Source: MED-G105 sp039814575 (lineage in GTDB: Bacteria; Pseudomonadota; Alphaproteobacteria; Caulobacterales; Parvularculaceae). From it: a stretch of 64,000 nucleotides of DNA. A model generated the notes under the pieces. The model searched no databases, had not been told where the DNA came from, and saw only the letters and a list, made by a program, of their open reading frames with translations. The DNA lies in contig JBCCAY010000014.1 of the NCBI GenBank assembly GCA_039814575.1, forward strand, positions 1-64,000. The letters run 5' to 3'. Below are positions 8,172 to 16,659 of the stretch, piece after piece (within the stretch, counting starts at the first letter, position 1; each line of letters starts with the position of its first letter). The position numbers and the translations under genes are program-made.

Positions 8172-9617
8172 ATGTTTAAGAAATTCTCCCGGAACGCTGA
8201 CGGGAATATGGCAATTCTCGCTGGCTTTATGTTGCTGCCCGCGATTCTGTTGCTCGGCGGCGGATACGACGTTATGCGCGCGACGTCCAACACCGTGAAA
8301 CTCCGTTCGGTTTTAGAAAGCGCCGCGCTCGCCGCCGCGTCTTTGACCAACGCCCAAGAAGTTGAAGCAGTTGTCGCGGACTATATGGATTCGAATTTGG
8401 TGAAAGACCCGCAAATTCGAAACAGTCTAACTGTCGCAGTCGTCGAAAGTTCGGCGCTTAATTCGAAAACGGTTGAGATCCAGGCTTCGGCGGTGATCCC
8501 AACCTTCTTCCTACGGATCGCTGGCATTAACGAGTTACCAGTTAAGGCAAGCACGAAAGCCAACCAAAGTAAAACAACGCTCGAATTGGCGCTTGTTCTT
8601 GATATCTCATCGTCCATGCGCGGCGCCAAACTCGCCAATCTACAAACCTCTGCGGAGGACTTTGTCGAAAAAATTCTGAACGATGAGAACATCGACCACA
8701 CGTCAATGAGCCTTATTCCGTTTGGCGGCACCGTGAACATTGGACCTCTTTTTTCCACCTACGCCGTCACTGAAGGCGGCGCGACGGTTGATCCCACCGA
8801 AGCGCAGTATGATATCGGCTCAGCGGTGTTGACGTCCAACTTCCGCTTTACTGGCGCTGATCTGTGTATTGAGCATCAAGACGCCGACTTTAATGACGAC
8901 ATGTTGCCCATGGCGTCACGCTCGCAAGTGCCCGATTTCTGGAAATGGTGGAACAACCATCCATGGTGTCCTGCTGCGGATAGCGCGGTGATGATGAACA
9001 CCAATGATAGAGACGCGTTGAAGACGCATGTGTCGAATTTGGTGCTGTCGGACGGCACCGGCATGGACATTGGCATGCTGTGGGGCGCTAAAGCCCTATC
9101 GCCTGACTGGGTTGGACAGCTTGGCGGTGATTTTGCGGACCGTCCGCACCCCTATAATAGCGACGCCATGAAAGTGATGGTTGTCATGACGGATGGTGAA
9201 ATTACCCAGCAATATCGCCCCGAAGACCCGAGCTTGAAAAATGTCCATACGAACCGTCCGGATAATTACGCGGCGAACACCAACGCAGAAGGTGTAAACG
9301 CGGGCGTCTTCAAGAACGAGCACGGCAATGCCGATAACGCCAATCAGCAGACGATTGTGAATAAGGGCAGTTCTTCCTCTCAACCGTCCGGCAATGACGG
9401 CGTCGCGCACTTTAAACGTTTGTGCGATGAGGCGCGCGCCAACAATGTGATTGTTTACACGATCGGCTTCAACATCAATCAGAACAAGATTTCCCACGAA
9501 CTTCTCGGTTACTGCGCGTCTGATCCGAGTAAGTACTATTTCGTGGAATCCTTGGATATCGGTTCTGCCTTTGATTCCATCGCCGCTTCGGTGAACGCCC
9601 TGCGCATTGTTGGATAA
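8172..9617 (+). CDS. TadG-like pilus-assembly protein with von Willebrand A domain
   Basis: This 481-residue protein starts with a Tad N-terminal segment (FSRNADGNMAIL at about 5-16, then a hydrophobic helix to about 35), typical of TadG/TadE pseudopilin-like proteins. A von Willebrand A domain begins near 138, with the metal-site motif DISSS at 144-148 and a later VMVVMTDGE strand. TadG is thought to sit in the envelope and help anchor or adhere Flp fibres. The ATG at 8172 is chosen because CAGGAGG ends 7 bases before it; an alternative start 15 codons upstream lacks this. Its stop codon falls in the first unit of a 16 bp tandem repeat. Confidence 0.87.
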   Translation: MFKKFSRNADGNMAILAGFMLLPAILLLGGGYDVMRATSNTVKLRSVLESAALAAASLTNAQEVEAVVADYMDSNLVKDPQIRNSLTVAVVESSALNSKTVEIQASAVIPTFFLRIAGINELPVKASTKANQSKTTLELALVLDISSSMRGAKLANLQTSAEDFVEKILNDENIDHTSMSLIPFGGTVNIGPLFSTYAVTEGGATVDPTEAQYDIGSAVLTSNFRFTGADLCIEHQDADFNDDMLPMASRSQVPDFWKWWNNHPWCPAADSAVMMNTNDRDALKTHVSNLVLSDGTGMDIGMLWGAKALSPDWVGQLGGDFADRPHPYNSDAMKVMVVMTDGEITQQYRPEDPSLKNVHTNRPDNYAANTNAEGVNAGVFKNEHGNADNANQQTIVNKGSSSSQPSGNDGVAHFKRLCDEARANNVIVYTIGFNINQNKISHELLGYCASDPSKYYFVESLDIGSAFDSIAASVNALRIVG

Positions 9618-9651
9618 GCGGATCGTTGGATAAGCAACTTGTTGGGTAAGC
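9609..9651. repeat. 16 bp tandem repeat, three copies, over the tadG stop codon
   Basis: GTTGGATAAGC recurs at 9609, 9625 and (as GTTGGGTAAGC) 9641, an exact 16-base period. The tadG-like gene ends in the first copy (TAA at 9615-9617). Because 16 is not a multiple of three, the later copies are out of frame and noncoding. Confidence 0.85.
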
Positions 9652-9711
9652 GAAGCGACGGCCAACAAATAGATGACAAAAAAAGGCGGTTTGTGGGGGA
9701 ACCCCAAAACT

Positions 9712-9752
9712 GCCGAAGCCCCAAGCCGGCCGAAGCCCCAAACCGGCCGAAG
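9712..9752. repeat. 17 bp GC-rich tandem repeat before the tadE-like gene
   Basis: Units GCCGAAGCCCCAAGCCG (9712-9728) and GCCGAAGCCCCAAACCG (9729-9745) are followed by a partial third that runs into the AAGGA ribosome binding region of the next gene. ACCCCAAAACTG just upstream looks like a degraded earlier copy. The array lies in the tadG-tadE spacer and could form structure in the mRNA. Confidence 0.8.
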
Positions 9753-9767
9753 TAAGGACCACGCGAG

Positions 9768-10334
9768 ATGTACAGCGTTAATAAAAGTCGGAAAGCACTG
9801 AAAGCGTTTCTCGTTCGCTTCAGCGAAGACCGATGCGGCGCATTGATGAGCCTTGAGTTCGCGCTTGTCGGACCAGCCTTTCTCGGGCTCATTCTCGCGC
9901 TGTTCGAGCTTGGCTTATTGATGACCAAGACGGCCATGCTCGATCTGTCCGTCGCCGACGCGACAAAATTTATCTATACCGGCGCGGTTCAGTCGGGAAC
10001 GCCGACCCAAGAAGAGATCAAGCAATTCATCTGTGAGAAGTCGGTCGTTTTCACGAATTGCTTAGAGAACATCACTGTCGAACTCACGCCGATTTCGAAC
10101 TTTGATGCGCCGCCGGAGGCCGACGCACCGTGCGTTGACGCAGATGATGATGAAGCGATCGCGCCGGCGGTCGATTACTCAACCGGTAATGGCGGCGCCA
10201 TCATGTTTATGCGCGTTTGCGTCACCACTGATGTTGTGACGCCGGGCCTTGGGGTCGGCGTTCACTTAGTCGATACGGTCACGAACCGTATGCAAATCAC
10301 GTCTTCTGTCGCCTTCATGAATGAGCCGTTCTAA
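9768..10334 (+). CDS. TadE-like pilus assembly protein
   Basis: This 188-residue protein has the TadE/TadF layout: a short basic start, then RCGALMSLEFALVGPAFLG with a long hydrophobic helix (about residues 24-46), then an exported domain with several cysteines (at about 86, 94, 124 and 154). TadE-like pseudopilins are processed by the TadV peptidase and are needed for Flp fibre assembly. AAGGA lies about 12 bases before the ATG. It is the second of three consecutive Tad-type genes and its stop overlaps the next start (TAATG). The sequence alone does not separate TadE from TadF. Confidence 0.85.
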   Translation: MYSVNKSRKALKAFLVRFSEDRCGALMSLEFALVGPAFLGLILALFELGLLMTKTAMLDLSVADATKFIYTGAVQSGTPTQEEIKQFICEKSVVFTNCLENITVELTPISNFDAPPEADAPCVDADDDEAIAPAVDYSTGNGGAIMFMRVCVTTDVVTPGLGVGVHLVDTVTNRMQITSSVAFMNEPF

Positions 10335-11008
10335 TGCCGTATTCCCTTCGCTTGTTTCGTCACTCGTCTCGCCGCTTGGGCCGCCGTCGGTTTCTTCGCG
10401 CTGAAGAGGGCTCCGCCGTTGTTGAGTTCGCATTTCTTGCGCCGGCCTTGATCATGTTCATGTTGGCGAGTGTTGTCTCTTTCGATGCGGTTCGCGCGCT
10501 GCGTCAAATGTCGACGGCGGCGTCAACGGTCTCCGACCTCGCCACGCGCATCGCCGAAATGGACGACAGCACGCGCGACGCCATCTTCGTGACGGCCGAA
10601 GCCCTGCTTGGTCATTATGCGGAACATAACCCTTACAATATTACCATCACCAGCGTCGCTAATGAGTTGGGCGACGGCGAGGACACGCTTGAGGTTGTCT
10701 GGAGCGAATCCAAGACGTCTGGCAGCGAAGTCACTAACGCCAGTTTGTCGGGCTACGACTTGCCAGAAATTCCAGACGGCGAGTCCATCATCATGGTCGA
10801 AGTCGACGTGCAGTACGACGCAGCGTTTGCGTTTCGTGGATATGCGCCGACATTCGATTTCGAGGACATCTCAATACGTCGGCCGCGTTTCGTGACAGAG
10901 GTTTGCTATCGCGAAAGCGAGTCGGAGCAAACTTGCAGCCACAATAACGACGATCCGCTCGGCGGTGGAGACGTCTCGCCGCCTGACGAAGAAGACGATA
11001 CGGCGTAA
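10334..11008 (+). CDS. TadE/TadF-like pilus assembly protein
   Basis: This 224-residue protein has a basic N-terminus (about 1-23) followed by EEGSAVVEFAFLAPALIMFML, the usual pseudopilin motif and membrane helix. The exported part contains SFDAVRALRQMSTAASTVSDLATR, seen in TadE family members. The C-terminus is acidic and low in complexity (GGGDVSPPDEEDD). Its ATG shares a base with the TAA of the preceding tadE-like gene, so the two are translationally coupled. Together with the TadG-like protein and the Flp pilin it points to a working Tad system encoded elsewhere. Confidence 0.83.
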   Translation: MPYSLRLFRHSSRRLGRRRFLRAEEGSAVVEFAFLAPALIMFMLASVVSFDAVRALRQMSTAASTVSDLATRIAEMDDSTRDAIFVTAEALLGHYAEHNPYNITITSVANELGDGEDTLEVVWSESKTSGSEVTNASLSGYDLPEIPDGESIIMVEVDVQYDAAFAFRGYAPTFDFEDISIRRPRFVTEVCYRESESEQTCSHNNDDPLGGGDVSPPDEEDDTA

Positions 11009-11125
11009 GACGGTATCGCAAGCGCCGGAGTGTTTGGCTTGGCGTTAGGCACCGCGCCAATGTGCCTTCAATCCATAAAGCGGCTGCCGTTTTGAGGGTA
11101 AGCGCTGAAACCCCTTGCGAATAAC

Positions 11126-12067
11126 GTGTATGGCGGCAAGGGTGTGTCGGTGCCCATGCTCAACAAAGCGTTGCATTTGTCTAAGGCTGCTGTTCTCAAG
11201 ACAAGTTTTCTCGGGAACAGGTCGGCCCGTATCGTATCGGCGAAACCGCTAAACGCTGAAGCGCCATCTAATGCCGCCCAGTCGGCGGCAGGCCGCGTCC
11301 GGCGCGTTTTCGCCGTGGGTGGGCGCTCGACGATTGACTTCCTGACGCCGCCGCTTTGTCCGATTTCTCAAGAACCTGTCGCGCGTCCGGGCGACCTTAG
11401 CTTTTCCGGCTGGTCACAGCTGACATTCATCGATGCGCCGATATGTTCGTCTTGCGGCGTTCCGTTTGAGATCGCGCCGTCGCCAAGCGGCGATATGATC
11501 TGCGGTGCATGCATAGCAAAGCCGCCCGACCACGACGGCGCACGCGCCGCTGTTGCGTACACGGACGCCAGCCGGCGGTTGATTGTGGGATTTAAATCGA
11601 GCGACCGGACGGAATATGCGCCAATGTTCGCCCATTGGATCGCCCGCGCGGCGAAGACGTTTATTGAGGATAAAGGCGAGATCATCATCGCGCCGACGCC
11701 GCTGCATTGGCGGCGTTTGTTCGCCCGGCGCTACAATCAGTCGGCGTTAATCGCGCGCCGTCTGGTCGAACATCCGGTCTATGCGACGGCGCAGTTCATT
11801 CCCGATTTGCTGAAACGCCGCCGGGCGACGCCGCCGCAAAAAGATCTGTCGGTCGACGCGCGATGGCGCAATGTCGCCGGCACATTCGCTGTGACGGGAA
11901 AATATGCCGACCGACTCAAGGGCGCTCGCGTCTTATTGGTTGATGACGTTGTCACCAGCGGCGCAACGGCGTCGGCTTGCGCCCGCGCCTTAAAGCGCGC
12001 CGGCGCGGCCGCCGTTTATGTCGTGTCGGTCGCGCGCGTTGTGAAATCCGGCGCAATCGCCCTATAA
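11126..12067 (+). CDS. comF: ComF-family phosphoribosyltransferase-like protein
   Basis: This 313-residue protein carries the ComF double zinc ribbon: PLCPIS near 76-81, then CSSCG and CGAC. The phosphoribosyltransferase signature VLLVDDVVTSGATA lies near 270-283. ComF proteins take part in DNA uptake or in processing internalised DNA; the biochemical activity is not firmly known. The first 65 residues are not conserved. The GTG at 11126 is the longest option and an ATG at 11156 is equally possible. The gene runs with grxC, a nitrilase-fold gene and DUF1178, a block widely conserved in alphaproteobacteria. Confidence 0.88.
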   Translation: MYGGKGVSVPMLNKALHLSKAAVLKTSFLGNRSARIVSAKPLNAEAPSNAAQSAAGRVRRVFAVGGRSTIDFLTPPLCPISQEPVARPGDLSFSGWSQLTFIDAPICSSCGVPFEIAPSPSGDMICGACIAKPPDHDGARAAVAYTDASRRLIVGFKSSDRTEYAPMFAHWIARAAKTFIEDKGEIIIAPTPLHWRRLFARRYNQSALIARRLVEHPVYATAQFIPDLLKRRRATPPQKDLSVDARWRNVAGTFAVTGKYADRLKGARVLLVDDVVTSGATASACARALKRAGAAAVYVVSVARVVKSGAIAL

Positions 12068-12128
12068 GCTCGGTGAAAAGGTCATTGTCGCCTCGCTTGC
12101 GTGCGGGGCTCGGATAGCGGATCGCCCT

Positions 12129-12386
12129 ATGCAGAAAGTCATCGTCTACACCAAACCATTGTGCCCGTTTTGCGTTCGGGCGCTGTCGCTTCTTGATCGG
12201 AAAGGCGCCGATATCGAAGAGATTTCCGCGGGCTTTGATCGCGAGAAGAAACAAGAAATGATCGCTAAATCGAACGGGAAGACGACCTTTCCGCAGATCT
12301 TTATTGGCGACGCGCATGTGGGCGGTTGCGACGATCTTTTCGCGTTGGAAAGGGCCGGCCGGCTCGACGCGCTTCTCAATGGCTAA
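12129..12386 (+). CDS. grxC: Glutaredoxin 3
   Basis: This is an 85-residue cytoplasmic glutaredoxin with the dithiol active site CPFC (Cys12, Cys15) after VYTKPL. It also has the glutathione-binding cis-proline segment TTFPQIFIGD and GGCDDL, typical of Grx3. It reduces protein disulfides and mixed disulfides with glutathione. The 3' end overlaps the start of the downstream hydrolase gene by 8 bases, which points to coupled translation. Confidence 0.95.
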   Translation: MQKVIVYTKPLCPFCVRALSLLDRKGADIEEISAGFDREKKQEMIAKSNGKTTFPQIFIGDAHVGGCDDLFALERAGRLDALLNG

Positions 12387-13278
12387 TGCATCAGGGCCTA
12401 ACGCAACGGGGGGTGGCGCATCTGCGCAAGACGGCGCCAATGCTGATGCGTCGCGGCCTTTGCGGGTCGGCGTTGTGCAATTGTGTTCCGGCGTCGATCG
12501 TGACGCCTCGATTGCCGCGGCCATAACGAAAATCGACGAAGCGGCCGCGGGCGGCGCGCAATTCGTGGCGACGCCGGAAATGACGGCGTCTGTCGACAAG
12601 AATGCAAAGCGCCTTGCCGCGGCGACCCCTGTAGGCGAGGCGGCCGATGCGTTTTCTGAGGCCGCGCGCCGCCACAAAATCTGGCTTTTGATCGGATCGA
12701 TGGTGGTGAAAGACGCCGAGGGACGGCTCTTCAATCGCGCTTTGATGTTTTCACCGGACGGAGAAACGGTCGCTCGCTATGATAAGGTTCATATGTTCGA
12801 CGTGGACTTGCCGACGGGCGAGAGTTGGCGCGAATCGGCCGTTTACACGCCTGGCGACCAATCCGTTCTCATTAAGACGCCGACGGCGAGCATTGGCCTA
12901 ACCATTTGTTACGACGTTCGTTTTCCTCAGTTGTATCGGGCATTGGCGCAAACGGGCGCTGAAATCATGTGCGTTCCCGCCGCGTTCACCAAGCCCACGG
13001 GCGCAGCCCATTGGGAAACCTTGTTGCGGGCGCGCGCCATTGAAAATGGGGCGTTTGTCATCGCCCCCGGCCAAGGCGGCCACCATGAGGACGGCCGCGA
13101 GACCTATGGTCATTCGATGATCGTCGATCCATGGGGCAAGGTGGTCGCGATGCTGGAAAATGACGCTCCCGGCATCCTTTTGGCGGATATCGATCTGGCG
13201 AAAGCAACCGAGGCGCGCCGTCGCATCCCCAATTTAGCCCTTGAGCGGCGCGTCGAAGTGGTCACATTACCTTCATGA
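12379..13278 (+). CDS. Carbon-nitrogen hydrolase, probable deaminated-glutathione amidase
   Basis: This 299-residue nitrilase-superfamily enzyme has all three catalytic residues: Glu67 in ATPEMTAS, Lys136 in YDKVHMFDVDLP and Cys177 in LTICYDVRFP. The YDKVHMFDVD form and position next to grxC suggest the Nit1 branch, which hydrolyses deaminated glutathione; that substrate is inferred. The ATG at 12379 is used because the protein family starts near there. In-frame codons further upstream lie inside grxC. The first 25 residues are Gly/Ala-rich and poorly conserved. Its stop overlaps the start of the DUF1178 gene (ATGA). Confidence 0.9.
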   Translation: MANASGPNATGGGASAQDGANADASRPLRVGVVQLCSGVDRDASIAAAITKIDEAAAGGAQFVATPEMTASVDKNAKRLAAATPVGEAADAFSEAARRHKIWLLIGSMVVKDAEGRLFNRALMFSPDGETVARYDKVHMFDVDLPTGESWRESAVYTPGDQSVLIKTPTASIGLTICYDVRFPQLYRALAQTGAEIMCVPAAFTKPTGAAHWETLLRARAIENGAFVIAPGQGGHHEDGRETYGHSMIVDPWGKVVAMLENDAPGILLADIDLAKATEARRRIPNLALERRVEVVTLPS

Positions 13279-13709
13279 TTAAGTATCAATTGAAGTGTTC
13301 CACGGGCTGCACCTTTGAGGGATGGTTCCGTTCCAGCGCCGATTTCGACGAACAGAAGGCGGCAGACACCCTAGTGTGCCCATTGTGCGGCGATGAACAC
13401 GTCGACAAGGCGATCATGGCCCCCGCCGTTTCCACAAGCAAACGCGCTGCGCGGCGCGATGAGCGTTTAACGGAGATCCGCGCCGCCATGAATGAAGCGG
13501 CTGGTAAGGCCCGCGCTTATGTTGAGAAGAATTTCGACTATGTGGGCCAGAATTTTCCCGAAGAAGCGCGACGCATCCATTACGGTGAGACCGAGTCGCG
13601 CGGCATTTACGGCGAAGCGACTGTGAAAGAAGCCAAAGAGCTGACGGACGAAGGCGTCTCCGTTGCGCCCTTGCCGGGAACGCCCGCATCACCCCAAAAG
13701 AAAAATTAA
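13275..13709 (+). CDS. DUF1178 family protein
   Basis: This 144-residue protein has the DUF1178 hallmarks: MIKYQLKCSTGCTFEGWFRSS at the start, a CPLCG knuckle near residue 36, and a central YVGQNFPEEARRIHYGE. With Cys8 and Cys12 the first half may form a zinc ribbon. The function is not known. The family regularly follows comF-grxC-nitrilase in alphaproteobacteria, as here, and the start overlaps the previous stop by ATGA. Confidence 0.92.
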   Translation: MIKYQLKCSTGCTFEGWFRSSADFDEQKAADTLVCPLCGDEHVDKAIMAPAVSTSKRAARRDERLTEIRAAMNEAAGKARAYVEKNFDYVGQNFPEEARRIHYGETESRGIYGEATVKEAKELTDEGVSVAPLPGTPASPQKKN

Positions 13710-13843
13710 GGGAGTCGGCGCTAGGCTCTTGCTTTGCAGCTAATAGGGCGCGTGTTCGATGGGATCAGCATCGCGTGTGACCGTCAGCTGCCCTTGGGCT
13801 CGGCGCATATCCTCGACGGGCCGCCTTAGAGCGCGGGCCGGAC

Positions 13844-15568
13844 ATGCCGTTAACCGCTGAAGATTTAGAACCACTCGCCTTTTTCGCCGATTTCGATCGG
13901 TCGACGCTCAGCGCGTTGGCGGAAAAAGCCGACGTGCACACGCTTGAAGGCGGCGCGGCGCTCTTCCGTCAAGGCGATCCGTCGACGGACCTCTATGTGG
14001 TGCTGACGGGCCGCTTGATTGTGGTGCGCAAAACGGGTGACGGCGAAGACGTCGTTGGTTACGTACGCGCCGGAGAACCGATTGGCGAAATGTCCCTATT
14101 GTCCGGGGACGCCCATTCAGCGTCGGCGTTTGCGCTGCGCGACACGCGTCTTTTTCGGCTGCCTGCTGCGCTCTTTGAAGACTTGTTCGAAACCCGCGTT
14201 GACTTCGCCAGCGCGCTCGCCCGCGCTATTTTGCATCGCGCACGACACCCGACGGCGAGCTTTTCCCATGCGCCGCCACGGGTTTTCGCTTTGGTGGCGA
14301 CGTCGCCGTCCATTGAAATCGAGCGCGTCGCAGAAGAGTTGAAAGCGTTGATCGCCCGCCATGGACGGCTTGCGACTATCATCCATGAGAACAATAATCC
14401 GGATGCGGCGTTATTCCAGCAAGAAGCGCGTGCCGATATTGTGCTGGCGCCGTGCCGGGTCGGTGACAGCGATTGGTATCGGTTCGTCTTGCGCCAGTCG
14501 GATCGTTTGTTTGTCTTCGCCCGCCGCGACGCCCGGCCGCCGACGCCGTTTCCGCTCAGTCCGACGCCAATGTCGCCGGCGCGGCGCTTTCGTCTTGTCG
14601 ATCTCGTCGCCGTTCACGAAGGGCAGGGGAATATATCCCTCGCCGATTGGGTGAGCGCGGTCGAGGCGAACCGGATTTTTCACTGGCGTGATGAAGAGAC
14701 CAAAGATCGCCTGGCGCGGGCCATTATCGGGCGTACGGTGGCGCTTGTTCTCTCCGGCGGCGGGGCGCGCGCCTATGCCCATGTGGGGGTTCTCGCCGCC
14801 ATGCGTGAACGGGGTTTGCCCGTCGATTTTGTCGGCGGGGCGTCGATGGGGGCGATTATCGCGGCCTGTCTCGCCATGGGGTGGGGGCCGGAAGAAATCG
14901 ATGCGCGCTTGCGCGATGCTTTTGTTGATTCGAACCCATTGTCCGACCACGTCATGCCGGTCGTCGCGCTCACCAAGGGCGAACGCGTCGACGAGCGCTT
15001 AAAACGCCATTTCGGCGACACGCTGATCGAAAACCTTTCTATCCCGTTCTTTTGCGTTTCTTCAGAACTCACCGGCGGGCGCGTCTGCGTGCATCGCCGC
15101 GGCCTCTTGCGCCGTGCGTTGCGGGCTTCGATTTCTTTGCCGGGCGTTTTGCCGCCGGTCGTCGAAGGGCGGCATTTATTGGTCGACGGAGCGGTTCTCA
15201 ACAATTTCCCGACGGACCTTATGGTCAATGTCCATCGTGGACTGACAATCGGCGTTGATGTCGCCCGCGAAGGGTCGATTTCCAATACGCCGTTTATCGA
15301 CCCGCCGAATTTCATCGGCTGGGTGCGCCGCCATGGGCTGACGAGCGCGCCGCCGATCGTCTCGCTATTGATGCGCTCAGCGACGGCGCGCCGTGACGAT
15401 AAGGATAAAGACGGGCCCGATGTTCTCGTGGAGCCCACTGCGCCCGGCGTCGACTTACGTGATTGGAAAAAATACGACGTATCGGTCGCTAATGGTTATG
15501 AGACAGCGATTGCTGCGTTTGAGCGGGACGAAGAAAAGCTTGCGAACTATTGCATTGACGCCGGCTAA
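13844..15568 (+). CDS. Cyclic-nucleotide-binding-domain patatin-like phospholipase
   Basis: This 574-residue protein resembles bacterial neuropathy-target-esterase homologues. A cNMP-binding domain occupies about 1-130, with a phosphate-binding-cassette-like stretch GEPIGEMSLLSGDAHSASAF. A middle region of unknown role follows (about 145-285). The patatin domain runs from about 300 to 470, with the oxyanion loop SGGGARAYAHVG, the nucleophile in GGASMG (Ser334) and the Asp of DGAVLNNFP (Asp448). It probably hydrolyses phospholipids or lysophospholipids at the inner membrane, perhaps controlled by a nucleotide. Binding of cAMP or c-di-GMP cannot be told from sequence. The gene is convergent with ubiG, 12 bp apart. 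Confidence 0.9.
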   Translation: MPLTAEDLEPLAFFADFDRSTLSALAEKADVHTLEGGAALFRQGDPSTDLYVVLTGRLIVVRKTGDGEDVVGYVRAGEPIGEMSLLSGDAHSASAFALRDTRLFRLPAALFEDLFETRVDFASALARAILHRARHPTASFSHAPPRVFALVATSPSIEIERVAEELKALIARHGRLATIIHENNNPDAALFQQEARADIVLAPCRVGDSDWYRFVLRQSDRLFVFARRDARPPTPFPLSPTPMSPARRFRLVDLVAVHEGQGNISLADWVSAVEANRIFHWRDEETKDRLARAIIGRTVALVLSGGGARAYAHVGVLAAMRERGLPVDFVGGASMGAIIAACLAMGWGPEEIDARLRDAFVDSNPLSDHVMPVVALTKGERVDERLKRHFGDTLIENLSIPFFCVSSELTGGRVCVHRRGLLRRALRASISLPGVLPPVVEGRHLLVDGAVLNNFPTDLMVNVHRGLTIGVDVAREGSISNTPFIDPPNFIGWVRRHGLTSAPPIVSLLMRSATARRDDKDKDGPDVLVEPTAPGVDLRDWKKYDVSVANGYETAIAAFERDEEKLANYCIDAG

Positions 15569-15580
15569 GGCGCCGATGGC

Positions 15581-16411
15581 CTATTGCTGGTTATCGCCCG
15601 TGCGTTCTGCGACGACCATGTAATTCACGCTCGGGTCATCGGAGATGCGCCAAGAATCGACCAATGGATTGTAAAACACGCCTGTTGTTCCGGTGACCGT
15701 CAGGCCCGCGGCGCCGAGCGGTCGTGCAATTTCTTCTGGTTTGACGAAGCGACGAGGGTCGTGCGTGCCGCGCGGCAGCCAACCAAGAACATATTCCGCG
15801 CCGACCTTAGCCAAGGCGAAGGCCTTCAGGGTGCGGTTGATGGTAGCGACGATCATCATGCCGCCGGGCTTCACCAGCTTTGCCGAGGCTTCTACAAACA
15901 GATCGACATTGGCGACATGCTCGACGGCCTCCAAATTGAGGACAATGTCAAATGGCGCTTCGCCGTCTGAGACGAGGCTCTCCACGCTGGCGCAGCGATA
16001 ATCGATATCAAGCTTCATATCGGCGGCGTGCAGCCGCGCCACCGCGATATTGCGTTCTGAGGCATCAAGGCCCGTGACCGCAGCGCCAAGGCGGCGCATG
16101 GGCTCGCTGATGAGGCCGCCGCCGCATCCGACATCGAGGAGGCGAAGGCCTTCAAGGGGCGATTTCGCCAAGCGGTCGCGACCGAAATGCATGCAAATCG
16201 TATCGCGAATAAAGCCGAGGCGGACCGGGTTAAATTTATGCAGCGGTTTGAACTTGCCGAGCGGGTCCCACCACTCAGCGGCGATTTGCGAGAATTTTTC
16301 GACTTCGGCTGGATCGACCGTTTCGCCCGAAGCGGACCCCGTCTTTTCGTGGTGATTGGCGGTTTCTGACAAATTGGGGGCAACTTCCGGTTGATTTCTG
16401 GCGTCAATCAT
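15581..16411 (-). CDS. ubiG: Ubiquinone biosynthesis O-methyltransferase UbiG
   Basis: This 276-residue enzyme carries out both O-methylation steps of ubiquinone synthesis. The motif DPAEVEKFSQIAAEWWDPLGKFKPLHKFNPVR opening (about 33-64) is diagnostic of UbiG, followed by the SAM-binding LLDVGCGGGLISEP (about 91-104) and LDASERNI. The C-terminal GTHDPRRFVKPEE segment is also family-specific. The first 30 residues are extra and variable. It lies divergent from lysC; the 248 bp gap holds no visible gene. Confidence 0.95.
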   Translation of the reverse strand: MIDARNQPEVAPNLSETANHHEKTGSASGETVDPAEVEKFSQIAAEWWDPLGKFKPLHKFNPVRLGFIRDTICMHFGRDRLAKSPLEGLRLLDVGCGGGLISEPMRRLGAAVTGLDASERNIAVARLHAADMKLDIDYRCASVESLVSDGEAPFDIVLNLEAVEHVANVDLFVEASAKLVKPGGMMIVATINRTLKAFALAKVGAEYVLGWLPRGTHDPRRFVKPEEIARPLGAAGLTVTGTTGVFYNPLVDSWRISDDPSVNYMVVAERTGDNQQ

Positions 16412-16659
16412 GGCCGTTTCCAGTCCGCTGAATAGCTTGGTCTTAGGGGGTGGGCGTATATTACTCCATTCTCTGTCCCACTTGCGTCGTCTTTGCGGTG
16501 TTAATAGACAAAATCGGGCGTGGGCGAGGATGGCACCGGAATTTCAGTGATCATCAAGCGCTGCGCGTTTAATAGCAAGCGTGCGCGCCGTCGCAGCTCC
16601 AATTGAAGGGGCGAGACTTATCGGCTTTCGTGCGTGAGAACGGTATAAAAGCGAGTGAT

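Noticed and set aside
11039..11060. Terminator hairpin after the last tad gene
   Set aside because: TTGGCG/CGCCAA can pair over a 10-base loop, but the stem is short and no T-run follows.
16412..16659. Lysine riboswitch or attenuator before lysC
   Set aside because: No leader peptide rich in Lys or Thr and no lysine-box pattern could be seen.
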